Below are positions 12,656 through 21,188 of a stretch of DNA of 64,000 nucleotides, one piece after another (within the stretch, counting starts at the first letter, position 1; every line of letters starts with the position of its first letter). The position numbers and the translations under genes are program-made. This DNA is from Halobellus captivus (lineage in GTDB: Archaea > Halobacteriota > Halobacteria > Halobacteriales > Haloferacaceae), in contig NZ_VJXQ01000001.1 in NCBI RefSeq assembly GCF_007655485.1, positions 1,025,442 through 1,089,441 on the forward strand, read 5' to 3'. The notes beneath the pieces were generated by a model, which had not been told where the DNA came from, ran no database searches, and saw only the letters and a list, made by a program, of their open reading frames with translations.

Positions 12656-13788
12656 TCCGGCAGCACCTCGATTCGCGCCTCGTAGTCAAGTTCCTCGGTC
12701 CGGTACGTCACGTCGAACTGCGCGCCGTAGATCGCGTGCGTCCAGTAGGGCGACCCGCCGTCGACGGCGTCGACGCCCAGTGCGGAGAGTTCTCCGGGTC
12801 GCTCGTCAAGCACCATCGTGTACGTGCCACCGGCCATCTGCGAGTCCCGATAGCTGATCTCGACGTCGTCGCCGACGGCGGAGACGTTCGACAGCGCCGG
12901 GCACGCCGCCCCGCCGACGGACTCGTTCGGGACGTCGATCACGAACGTCCCGTCGGTGACCGAGCCCGCGAAACAGGCCGGGCGTGCGGTCCCGTCGTCG
13001 ACCACGCGGACCGCCGGATTCCCGCCGTCGTCGTAGACGAACAGACTCGTGGTGCCCGCATCCGAGGAGACGTTGACGTGGAAGACGTCGTCGGCGACGA
13101 GGTCCGACGGATCGTCCGCGAGCGTCGATTCGTCGACGGTAAGGCGCATCGAGCGGACGCCCGAGAGGTCGGCATCGGCGGCGACGGTCCAGTTCCGGTC
13201 GCCCGCGTCGCTCGTGAAATCCCGTGAGGCGTCGTCCTGCTGGATCCGCGTCCCGTTCGTCACGGTCGCCACCTCGACGGCGACGACGTCGCCCCCGACG
13301 GCTCGGTGATGTGAGGCGAGGTCGTCCCAGCGATCGATCGCGGACCGGAAGGCCGCGTTCAACTCGGTCGGGTCGCTGTTGTTGCGGTCGTTCACCGAGC
13401 GAACGGCCTCGACGCCCGCCGCGCGGGATTCGGAGACGTACTCGATCACGGGCGTCGCGTCCACGCCAGCGTCGCGCGTCGCCAGGTTTCCGGTGTAGAT
13501 CGCGGTGTTCAAAAGCAGCGCCAGCGCGACGAACAGGACCGCGAGCGCGAGCGCGCCGACGAGGAGCAACTGCCCGCGGTCGCGGTCTCCCCCGAGTGAC
13601 TGCCCGCTGTCACGGATTCTCTTGCGTGGCTGACCGCTGCTTCGGTCTCTCCTGAGTGACTGACCGCTGCTTCGGTCTCGACTGGGTGACTGACCGCTGT
13701 CTCGGTCGTCCCGAAGCGACTGGCAGCGGTCGCCGTCTCGAGAACGTGGCTTCCGCGTCGCGTCGGGGGAGGGAGTCACATCCGCCAT
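12652..13788 (-). CDS. Pilin-like protein with repeated N-terminal DRxxGQ motifs (DUF7261-type)
   Basis: A 378-residue protein. The helix LLLVGALALAVLFVALALLL follows DRDRGQ, the pilin-type signal motif. The oddity lies before it: residues 18-77 are six units of 10 residues, each carrying a form of D-R-x-x-G/C-Q. Only the last unit joins the hydrophobic helix. The matching DNA is a 30-bp tandem repeat at about 13557-13737. The extracellular domain is acidic, with paired cysteines near the middle (PACFAG and AACPAL). The start at 13788 overlaps the preceding gene by 13 nt; internal starts inside the repeat cannot be excluded. Relatives normally begin just before the DRGQ motif, so the repeat is probably a local expansion. 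Confidence 0.7.
   Translation of the reverse strand: MADVTPSPDATRKPRSRDGDRCQSLRDDRDSGQSPSRDRSSGQSLRRDRSSGQPRKRIRDSGQSLGGDRDRGQLLLVGALALAVLFVALALLLNTAIYTGNLATRDAGVDATPVIEYVSESRAAGVEAVRSVNDRNNSDPTELNAAFRSAIDRWDDLASHHRAVGGDVVAVEVATVTNGTRIQQDDASRDFTSDAGDRNWTVAADADLSGVRSMRLTVDESTLADDPSDLVADDVFHVNVSSDAGTTSLFVYDDGGNPAVRVVDDGTARPACFAGSVTDGTFVIDVPNESVGGAACPALSNVSAVGDDVEISYRDSQMAGGTYTMVLDERPGELSALGVDAVDGGSPYWTHAIYGAQFDVTYRTEELDYEARIEVLPE
13557..13737 (-). repeat. 30-bp tandem repeat, six units, inside a pilin-like gene
   Basis: Successive units share the plus-strand word GACTGACCGCTGCTTCGGTC with substitutions and stay in frame. The two middle units differ by only a few bases, while outer units are more divergent. 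The array encodes six 10-residue blocks with the DRxxGQ motif. Confidence 0.85.
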
Positions 13789-14360
13789 ACGACGAGTTCG
13801 ACCTCCACAACGGAGTACAGCGTCTGTTCGGGATCTCGGTCCTGGACGAGGTAGGAGGCGTTCTCCAGGGTCGTATCCGAGAGCGATTCGTCCGGGTTGC
13901 GCAATCGGTCGCCGTCAGAGAGCGTAACGAGTCGCCGCTCGGTCGAGGCGTGGTCGCTCGGCTCGCCGAGGTCGACGATGGGATCGCGCTGCCGCTCGCC
14001 GCTGTCGTCGATATAGTACAGCGTGAGATCGAACGCGATCCCGCGTTCGAGGAACGTCTCTTCGAGCATGTCTCCGAACGCGGTCGGCGGCGGGCCGCGA
14101 ACGTAGCCGTCCGGGGTCGCGCCGTGCCAGCCACCTGCCGACTCGTTCCAGTACAGGAGCGTCGACGCGAGCGTCCCGTTCTCGTCCGCGGTCGCGAGGA
14201 CGCCCTCGGCGACGGCGGCCTGTTGGTTCTCGATGTGCTGGCTGGACGTGCTGCCGGTCAGCGGCGTGACGGCCGTCACCTGCAGCGCGAAGACCAGACT
14301 GGAGACGAGGATCATCGCGGCGGTGATCGCCTCCAGCGTGTGGGCCTGTCCGCGGTCCAT
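13776..14360 (-). CDS. Pilin-like protein (DUF7288-type)
   Basis: A 194-residue protein beginning MDRGQAHTLEAITAAMILV. The DRGQ motif at residues 2-5 leads straight into the hydrophobic helix, giving one of the shortest leaders in the operon. The rest is a soluble extracellular domain with several Trp, Tyr and Asp residues and NES, NAS-type glycosylation sequons. The ATG at 14360 overlaps the stop of the upstream gene (ATGA). An earlier GTG pair would add two residues only. It is likely a structural or minor pilin in the same machine as its neighbours. Confidence 0.7.
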   Translation of the reverse strand: MDRGQAHTLEAITAAMILVSSLVFALQVTAVTPLTGSTSSQHIENQQAAVAEGVLATADENGTLASTLLYWNESAGGWHGATPDGYVRGPPPTAFGDMLEETFLERGIAFDLTLYYIDDSGERQRDPIVDLGEPSDHASTERRLVTLSDGDRLRNPDESLSDTTLENASYLVQDRDPEQTLYSVVEVELVVWRM

Positions 14361-14875
14361 CACCACACCCTCACGAGCAGTCGGTACGTCTCGCCGTCGA
14401 TCGAGACGACGCGCTGTGCGGACGTCACAGACCGCGTCTCCGGCAGCGACGGGCCCGCGGTGAGCGTCGTGCCGTCGACCGTCGCGACGCCGCCGTCGAG
14501 TTCGTGGACCGAGACGTTGGCGTCGCGCGGTCCGTCGAGTGAGAGGAGCGCCGCGGTCGTGTCCGCGGTCGTGTCGAACTGGCAGTCGAGGGGCGCGTCG
14601 TCACCGCCGTTGAGTTGGTCGAACAGCCCGGTCGTGCAGGTGGCGTTCAGCAGGTACGGCTCCGCGGGATCGCCGAGACGGTCCGTCGAGAGCGACGTCG
14701 CGATTCGGTCGGCCGTCTGCGGGCCCTCCGCGCTCTGGAACGGCGCGAACACCGTCGGCACGAACGCGACGACGAACGCGACGACGAGCAGAAACAGCCC
14801 GATGCCGATCGCGAAGTCGATGGTCGTCTGCGCGCGGGCCCCGCGGCGGTGACCGCTCGTCGGCGATAGCGGCAT
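14360..14875 (-). CDS. Pilin-like protein (DUF7287-type)
   Basis: A 171-residue protein starting MPLSPTSGHRRGARAQTTID, followed by the hydrophobic helix FAIGIGLFLLVVAFVVAFV. RAQ takes the place of the RGQ/RAV signal in the sister proteins. The extracellular part contains two cysteines (NATCTT and PLDCQF), perhaps a disulfide, and ends YRLLVRVW. The ATG at 14875 shares one base with the stop of the TadC-like gene (TGATG), so re-initiation coupling is likely. The frame is open for a further 260 codons upstream, but that part is the antisense-frame shadow of the TadC-like gene and was left out. Confidence 0.75.
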   Translation of the reverse strand: MPLSPTSGHRRGARAQTTIDFAIGIGLFLLVVAFVVAFVPTVFAPFQSAEGPQTADRIATSLSTDRLGDPAEPYLLNATCTTGLFDQLNGGDDAPLDCQFDTTADTTAALLSLDGPRDANVSVHELDGGVATVDGTTLTAGPSLPETRSVTSAQRVVSIDGETYRLLVRVW

Positions 14876-16926
14876 CACCCCACCACCATCCAGGTGAACA
14901 GCGCGATCGTCTGCAGGATGACGACGAACTTCACCCCGGAGACGATGTCGGCGTCGCGGATGTAGCCGCTGATGAACCCCGACAGCGCCGCCTGCAGCGT
15001 CACCGCGTGGAAGAACAACACCGAAAGCAACTGGGTGTCGACGCCCCCGCCGAAGTTCAGTCCCTGCCCGGCGAGTTCGTCGCCGCCGGTCGCACTGGCC
15101 TGCGACGTCAACCCCGACATCACGTCGAGGAACTGCGTCTTCAAGATCGCCATCACGCCGAGCAGCGTCAGGTACGTCATCAGGATGATCGCGACCTGCA
15201 TCCGCGTTCTCGACTTCCGCTCGCGCTCGATGTCGTCTTGGTTCTCCGACGCCTGCGCCGCGGTGGTCAGCACCTCGGTGATCTGACTCGACGCCTCCTG
15301 CGCCTTCGAGATGAGCTTGACCGTTCGGGCGAGCCGCGGGATGTGGTACTTGTTGTTGAACTCGACGAGCGCGCTGCGCAGGCTCATCCCGTAGTTCACC
15401 TTCGCGTGCATCACCTCGAACTCCTCGGCGAGTTTCCCCGAGGAGGTCGACGCCACCGTCTCGACGGATTCCAGCAGCGTCTGACCGGTGTCGTTCGCGC
15501 TGGAGAGCTTCCGGAGGTTGTCCGAGAGCTTCCCGATGACCGCGTTCCGCGAGCGGACGTTCCAGGTGTGAAACACCGCCAGCGGGACGCCGACGACGTA
15601 AGTGGGCACGTACCACCACATAAACGTCCCCCAGACGGGGTTTTCGACCATCCCCGACCACGTCAGCGGCGCGGCGCCGTTGACCACCGCGACGGCGAGG
15701 AGCGCGAGCGCCGCCGGAACGGTCAGCGCCAGCGTGTACAGCGGGTTGTCGCGGAAGAACAGGTGCGGATTCCTGAGCAGCTCTCCCGTCTTGTAGGTCC
15801 CCTCCCGCGAGCGGATCCGATCGAAGAGCCGGAACTCCCCGACGAAGCTCTCGATCAATCCCATGTGGATCAGCCCCTCTCGGTTGACCTGTTCGAGTCG
15901 ATCGGAGCTGTTCGACGGCTGCAGGTAGCCGTCCCCGGGTTCGTCCTGTTTGACCGTCGAGACGAGCACGAGAAACGCCACGCCGGTGAGGGGAATCAGC
16001 CCGTAGACGGTCCCGTAGAGCAGTTCCTGCTGCGCCTGCCCGAGCATACTCATGATGACGAGGATGATGATGAGAAGCAGCGGAAACAGCGACAGCGTCA
16101 TGTACATCTCGCCGAACAGCTCCAGCGTCTCGAGGATGGTCTCCTGTTCCTGTTTCGCGGTTCGGAGGTGTTTCTCCTTCTTATCGGAGAGGAACTGCTC
16201 CATATTGCCGCCGGAGTTGACGATCGAGAGCATATCCGTCAGGAACTGCGAGAGCTCCTCGGAGGGCGTCGTCATCGCCTGATCGCGGATCGCGTTCCGG
16301 TAGTCGGTGCCGAAGTATTCCGTCTCGCGGACAATGCTCTGGAACTCCTGGGCGACCTCGCCGTAGGTGTCGTCGGCGCGGCCCATCGCCTCCAGGATTT
16401 CCAGTTGGTTCAGCCCGCCGACCGAGAGCGCGTACATGAACGAGATCGCGTCCGGGAGCAGCATATTGATCTCGCGCTTCCGTCCCGACGCCGTCGAGTA
16501 CGGCACGGCGACGAGACCGCCGAAGCCCAGTCCGAAACCGATCGCACCGAAGACAACGCCGGAGACGAGCGTGACCGCGGGAACGGTGAGCGCTTTCAGC
16601 GCCGCGGCCGTCTCGGCGTCCGGCGCGGGAAGGCCGATGCTGATCGCCTCCGGCGAGACGAGACCGAGCGCGAAGATCGCCCACACGACGACCGTCCCGA
16701 CGAGCCAGAGTACGCCGCCCGCGATGACGCCGATCGCGATCGCGTGCGAGAGGTACAGTTCGACCGTCGACGGCATCCGCGCCTGTTCGAGCTTTCTCGC
16801 CAGATCGGCGACGAAATCGCCGTCCTCGTCGAAGAAGAACTGGAACACCGGATAGAAGGCGTCGCCGAGCGTGTCCGTGCTCCGGTCGAGTCCGTCGCTG
16901 TCGGTGTCGCCGACGTCCAGACTCAT
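14875..16926 (-). CDS. TadC/FlaJ-like pilus assembly membrane protein (PilC-type, T2SSF)
   Basis: A 683-residue membrane protein, the inner-membrane platform of an archaeal type IV pilus. It has two type II secretion F domains. The first, around residues 140-290, contains NMLLPDAISFMYALSVGGLN and an LSLFPLLLIIILVIMSMLG helix. The second, around residues 480-640, contains GQTLLESVETVASTSSGKL and ends FFHAVTLQAALSGFISGYI. About eight to nine hydrophobic helices are visible, arranged in groups around the domains as in FlaJ/TadC proteins. It overlaps the ATPase gene by 4 nt. The cognate ATPase directly upstream and five pilin-like genes directly downstream make assembly of a surface filament the obvious role. 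It is comparable to haloarchaeal PilB-PilC pairs; which one cannot be decided here. Confidence 0.9.
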   Translation of the reverse strand: MSLDVGDTDSDGLDRSTDTLGDAFYPVFQFFFDEDGDFVADLARKLEQARMPSTVELYLSHAIAIGVIAGGVLWLVGTVVVWAIFALGLVSPEAISIGLPAPDAETAAALKALTVPAVTLVSGVVFGAIGFGLGFGGLVAVPYSTASGRKREINMLLPDAISFMYALSVGGLNQLEILEAMGRADDTYGEVAQEFQSIVRETEYFGTDYRNAIRDQAMTTPSEELSQFLTDMLSIVNSGGNMEQFLSDKKEKHLRTAKQEQETILETLELFGEMYMTLSLFPLLLIIILVIMSMLGQAQQELLYGTVYGLIPLTGVAFLVLVSTVKQDEPGDGYLQPSNSSDRLEQVNREGLIHMGLIESFVGEFRLFDRIRSREGTYKTGELLRNPHLFFRDNPLYTLALTVPAALALLAVAVVNGAAPLTWSGMVENPVWGTFMWWYVPTYVVGVPLAVFHTWNVRSRNAVIGKLSDNLRKLSSANDTGQTLLESVETVASTSSGKLAEEFEVMHAKVNYGMSLRSALVEFNNKYHIPRLARTVKLISKAQEASSQITEVLTTAAQASENQDDIERERKSRTRMQVAIILMTYLTLLGVMAILKTQFLDVMSGLTSQASATGGDELAGQGLNFGGGVDTQLLSVLFFHAVTLQAALSGFISGYIRDADIVSGVKFVVILQTIALFTWMVVG

Positions 16927-19900
16927 CGCCCGGTCCCCGCCGACTCGTCGGACGCGCTTCCCTCCTCGTCGCCTTCGGAAGCCGTACTCTCCTCCGCGTC
17001 TCCTTCAGCAGTCTCGCTCTCCTCTGCGGTGTCTCCGTCAGTCCCGCTCAGCTCCGCGTCGACGTCAGCGACGGACCTGTCGCCGTCGTCGACCGTCCTG
17101 ACGTCACCGAAATCCCACGCGTCGTCGCTGTCGATCTCGGTCTCCCCGCTCGCTTCGTCAGTCGCGTCGTCTGCCGCACCGTCCGCACCGTTCGTAGTCT
17201 CTCCGACCTCTTCGTCCCCTCCTTCCCCCTCGACCGGATCGCCCCCGCCGAATTCGACCGGCGAATTCCGGTCGACACCGCCGTTCGCCTCGGCGCTCTC
17301 GCCCTCCACTGAACCCGCAGAATCGTCATCGAAGGCAGGGCCTTCGAGCAAGTCTTCGATACCGAGTTCACCGGCGTCGCCGTCGTCAGAGTCCACCGAA
17401 TCAGCCTCACGACGGTCCGTCCCGCCTTCGGTCGCGGCTGTCTCCGATTCGTCGTCTGCGGTCCCCGTCTCCGACTCCCCGTCTAACGCCGGTGTCTCTG
17501 CGCTATCGTCGAGCGTCGGCGCATCCGATCCATCGTCGAGGGCAGATGCGTCCGATCCGTCGTCGAGCGCGGGTGCGTCGGTCCGCTCTTCGAGGGCGTC
17601 GAGTTCGGGGTGGTCGCCACGTTCGGCGGTGACGTCTGGGGCCGTCTCGACGTCGAGCAGCGCGTCCGCGACGTCGACATCGTCCAGGTCCCGGTAGTCG
17701 GGCCACAGTTCCTCCTCGGCGCGTTCGAGGATCTCCGTACAGAGCGCTTGGATCTCCTCGCCGGGGCTCGGCCGCGGGACCATCGCCTCCTTCTCGGGGT
17801 CGACGTTGATCTCGACGGATTCCATCTCCCGCAGGTCTTCGAGGCTCCGTTCGAGGCCGTCGCGCGCCATCAGCGCGAGGATCGTCTCCTGATCGTTGAT
17901 GAACGCCTGCAGCGTCGCCGCCACCTGCGAGTACGTGTTGAGGCCGCGGTCGATGAGGTACGCGAGCACGACGTGCCGCTTGAACAGTTCATCGTCGAGT
18001 TGCTCGCGGGTCCAGCCGCGGTCGAACCGGACGTCCGCGAGGGTGTTCGACGAACCCATCTTGAGGAATTCGTCGCCCTCCGCCTGCCACTGGTAGACGT
18101 CCTGGACGTTGATCTCGTCGTTCTCGGCGTCGTAGTGGTTGATCTCCGTCAGCGACTTGTTCCGCCTGACCTTGTTGCCCTGCACGCGCGTCGACGTCTG
18201 AACCGAGACGAGATCCAGGGCGGTGAACATCGTCTTTGAGACGTTGATCGGGTCGGTAGTAAAGCGCTTGAGCACCTCGCCGACGCTGTCGGCGTGGAAC
18301 GTCGTGTACGTCGTGTGACCCGTGCTCATCACCTGGAACAGCGTCCGCCCCTCCTCGCCGCGAATCTCGCCCATCACGATGTAGTCCGGGCGCTGTCGAA
18401 GCGCGGCCTCCAGTAAGTCGAACTCGTCGACGTCTCCGCGGTCGTCGTCGCTGAACGACGGCCGGGTGACGGAGGCGACCCAGTTGCGCTGGGGCAGTTC
18501 GACCTCGCGGGTGTCCTCGATCGAGACGATCTTCGAGTTCGAGGGGATGAAGAGCGACACCGCGTTCAGCGAGGTCGTCTTCCCCGAGGCGGTCCCCCCG
18601 GCGAAGATGAGGCTCTTGTCGTTCTCGATGCAGAGCCAGAGGAACGCCATCTCCTCCAACGAAAAGGTCTTCCAGTTGATGAGGTCGATCGGGGTGAACG
18701 GGACGTCCTTGAACTGGCGGATGGTGTAGTTCGTCCCGTGGTCCGACACCTCTCGGCCGAGCGTCAGCTGCGCGCGCGACCCGTCCGGGAGCGTCGCGTC
18801 GACCTGCGGCCGCCGCTTGGAGATGCCCTTGCCCGACCGCTGGGCGAGTTTGACGACGAAGTCGTCGAGTTCGTTCTCCCCGTGGTAGACGTTGGAGATG
18901 ATCTGCTCGTAGTCGGAGTGGTAGACGAACACCGGCGAGTTGTAGCCGTCGCAGGAGATGTCCTCGACGTTGACGTCGTGTTTGATCGGATCGATGCGCT
19001 CGTAGCCGATGAAGTCGCGGCGGAGGACGTACAGCAGTTTCTCGACCTGGTAGTCGGTCAGTTCCGTCGCGTCCTCTTCAAGCACCGCTGGCTCGGGGCG
19101 GGCCGCGATGCCGTCGAGCGAGGGATCGCTCGCCACCGACGACGCCCCGGCGAACAACCCGTCGAACCGACCGCCGAGTGAGCCTTCACGGAGTCCCAAC
19201 GATCGAGCGATCGACGCCATCGACCGTTTCGACGACGCGCCGTCCCCAGAGGCTATTTCGCTGTCCTCGCCGCCGCCGCGACCGAACGGGAGCTCGAAGT
19301 CGAACGTCGAGAGGAATCCGTCATCCTCGGGGTCATCGGCGACGTCGCCGTTTCTCGTCGCGAGGACCGACAGCCCCGTCTGCCGGGGGTGGTCGGGAAC
19401 GCGGTAGAGGTTGTACCGTTCGAGCAGTTCCAGCGACTGCTGTTCGATCACGCGGCGGCGCGTTTCGGGGCCACCGCCAACGACGCTCTCGTCGTCGTAT
19501 TTGATCGCCGTCCGGAGCTTCCCGGTCAGGTACTCGGCTAAGTCGGCCTCGATCCGGTTCTGGTACGGTTCGACCGCATAGTACTTCTTCTCGTTCTCCT
19601 TCGTCGAGTGGAAGATGATCACGAACGAGTGCGGTTCGTTGACCCAATACCGTTCGACCTCCCTGAAGTGGGTCTTCTTTTCCAGCGGAACGGCCTTCTC
19701 CAGATCGTACCGGTTGACGACCGTCGTCGCACCGCGGGCGTTCGCAAAGAACGCGTCCTCGTCGAGTTCCGGGTTCACGTCGACCGTTCGCTCGTCGACG
19801 ACCTCCTCGAGTTCCGTCGCTCGCTTCGCACCGTGGGCGAGCACGTCTTCGATCGCGTCGGGGTCGAAGCCCAGCGCCTCGCTCTCGTCGAAGCGGTCGA

Positions 19901-20690
19901 TCTCGCCGTCATCGTCTCGCGGGCGCGAGCCGTCTTCCTCGTAGTAGTACTCGCGCTTGTAGTGCTCCCAGAGCCAGACGTCCTTGACTACGGGGGTCGT
20001 CTCAGGGTCACAAAACGCCTCGAACTCCCGCTGGATTCGCGTCGCCTCGCCGATCGCCGAGACGAGTTCCTCGGTCGTCTCGACGGGGTGGAACCCGAGG
20101 TGCGCCTCGACGTCGACGCTCACCGCGTCCCAGTCCTCGCGGGTCGGCGTCGGGATCTCCACGCCGTCGTCCCAGCGGGCGTTCTCCCCGTCGTCGGCCC
20201 CGTGATAGTCTCGCGGGTCGATCCCGCCGTACAGCGTCTCGACGTCGCCCTCGACGCCGTACTCGTCGAGAAAATCCGACCAGGTGTACGCGCCGACGGC
20301 GACTCGCGGTCCGTCGGGATCGGATCCGTCTCCTCCCTCACCCGCTTCCGCGTCGTCTGTCGAGCGGTCGGCCTCCTCACCAGTTGGTTGATCCGCGACC
20401 TCGCCCGTCAGTTGGTTCGACGGTCCGTCAGACGGGCCCTCAGTCGATCCGTCGGACCGGTCGTCCGAACCCACCGCAGGCTGTGTAGTCGATCCGTCGG
20501 CCGGTTGATCTCCGTCCGCAGTCGGTTGAAGCCCCCCAGCCCCATCCGCGCTCGATCCGTTCGAAGTCTCGGCGGCCCGATCGACGGCCTCCCCCTCGTG
20601 CGTCGACGGGGAACCGTCCCCGTCGCCCTCCAACGCGTCGTCGCCGTCCCCCTCGGGATCGGCCGCCGACGCGTCGTCGTCGGTTGCCAT
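16923..20690 (-). CDS. Type II/IV secretion system ATPase for pilus assembly (PilB/TadA/FlaI-like)
   Basis: A 1255-residue protein, about twice the length of simple archaeal FlaI/GspE ATPases. Residues 1-130 are acidic and disordered, with repeated QPTDG/DRS-like words. Residues 130-600 form the N-terminal domains, with a Cys/His-poor region that contacts the platform. The motor domain follows. Walker A is GGTASGKTT near residue 697, the Asp box region is IVSIEDTREVELPQRNW, and Walker B is DYIVMGEIRGEE. The His box is GHTTYTTFHADS. Residues 960-1255 are a second acidic tail with LDDGSDA-type repeats. It hydrolyses ATP in the cytoplasm to insert pilins through the TadC-like platform encoded next. 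An AT-rich promoter region lies upstream, and the divergent gene at 21189 may share it. Confidence 0.92.
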   Translation of the reverse strand: MATDDDASAADPEGDGDDALEGDGDGSPSTHEGEAVDRAAETSNGSSADGAGGLQPTADGDQPADGSTTQPAVGSDDRSDGSTEGPSDGPSNQLTGEVADQPTGEEADRSTDDAEAGEGGDGSDPDGPRVAVGAYTWSDFLDEYGVEGDVETLYGGIDPRDYHGADDGENARWDDGVEIPTPTREDWDAVSVDVEAHLGFHPVETTEELVSAIGEATRIQREFEAFCDPETTPVVKDVWLWEHYKREYYYEEDGSRPRDDDGEIDRFDESEALGFDPDAIEDVLAHGAKRATELEEVVDERTVDVNPELDEDAFFANARGATTVVNRYDLEKAVPLEKKTHFREVERYWVNEPHSFVIIFHSTKENEKKYYAVEPYQNRIEADLAEYLTGKLRTAIKYDDESVVGGGPETRRRVIEQQSLELLERYNLYRVPDHPRQTGLSVLATRNGDVADDPEDDGFLSTFDFELPFGRGGGEDSEIASGDGASSKRSMASIARSLGLREGSLGGRFDGLFAGASSVASDPSLDGIAARPEPAVLEEDATELTDYQVEKLLYVLRRDFIGYERIDPIKHDVNVEDISCDGYNSPVFVYHSDYEQIISNVYHGENELDDFVVKLAQRSGKGISKRRPQVDATLPDGSRAQLTLGREVSDHGTNYTIRQFKDVPFTPIDLINWKTFSLEEMAFLWLCIENDKSLIFAGGTASGKTTSLNAVSLFIPSNSKIVSIEDTREVELPQRNWVASVTRPSFSDDDRGDVDEFDLLEAALRQRPDYIVMGEIRGEEGRTLFQVMSTGHTTYTTFHADSVGEVLKRFTTDPINVSKTMFTALDLVSVQTSTRVQGNKVRRNKSLTEINHYDAENDEINVQDVYQWQAEGDEFLKMGSSNTLADVRFDRGWTREQLDDELFKRHVVLAYLIDRGLNTYSQVAATLQAFINDQETILALMARDGLERSLEDLREMESVEINVDPEKEAMVPRPSPGEEIQALCTEILERAEEELWPDYRDLDDVDVADALLDVETAPDVTAERGDHPELDALEERTDAPALDDGSDASALDDGSDAPTLDDSAETPALDGESETGTADDESETAATEGGTDRREADSVDSDDGDAGELGIEDLLEGPAFDDDSAGSVEGESAEANGGVDRNSPVEFGGGDPVEGEGGDEEVGETTNGADGAADDATDEASGETEIDSDDAWDFGDVRTVDDGDRSVADVDAELSGTDGDTAEESETAEGDAEESTASEGDEEGSASDESAGTGR

Positions 20691-21188
20691 CGTACTGGCC
20701 TCGGTGGCCGCACGGAAAAAGACTTCTCCCCGATTATCACCGAATTTAATTGAGAGACGGCCTGAAAAAATGTTTGTTTAATTGGACGTTGTAGAGAGAT
20801 ATCGATAACAGACGACGCTGGCGTCCGTTCCGAAGATCAGCGGAATGCCGAGCAACGGTGGGGGTACGTCTGAACCGTATCGGTTCGAATCGAACCACAG
20901 CGCGCAGTAAAGCGTGTGGGGTACGGTGCGTTACTCATCAGCCCAGAGACATCTACGGCGAATTCCTCCGCGAAATGAGCTGTTGAATCAGGGGGCCGAC
21001 ACTGCAGTTGTAGTGGCGCTCAGCCGGGACGACGAATTGCTCTTGTTATGCGTCAACGCTGAAAATCGAGAGTGAGTCCCAGATCGAGGCCCGGTACGAA
21101 TCAGAATGTCAATCTGTCGCTTCGCAGCGCTATCAGGAGCGGTATTTTGCCCGGATGTTTTATATGAACTGTTTCGGTAAGGTGGCCT
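20691..21188. other. Divergent intergenic region with possible gene remnants
   Basis: The left 80 nt are AT-rich and should hold the promoter of the pilus operon. From 20945 to 21077 short plus-strand frames look protein-like: DIYGEFLREM and, in another frame, GADTAVVVALSRDDELLLLC ending at a stop near 21074. Neither has a convincing start, so this may be a decayed gene. On the right, TTTTATATG near 21157-21164 is the TATA box for the gene at 21189. No intact gene is seen. Confidence 0.4.

Noticed and set aside
15007..17697. 896-codon plus-strand frame across the TadC and ATPase genes
   Set aside because: Antisense shadow of two well-recognised minus-strand genes.
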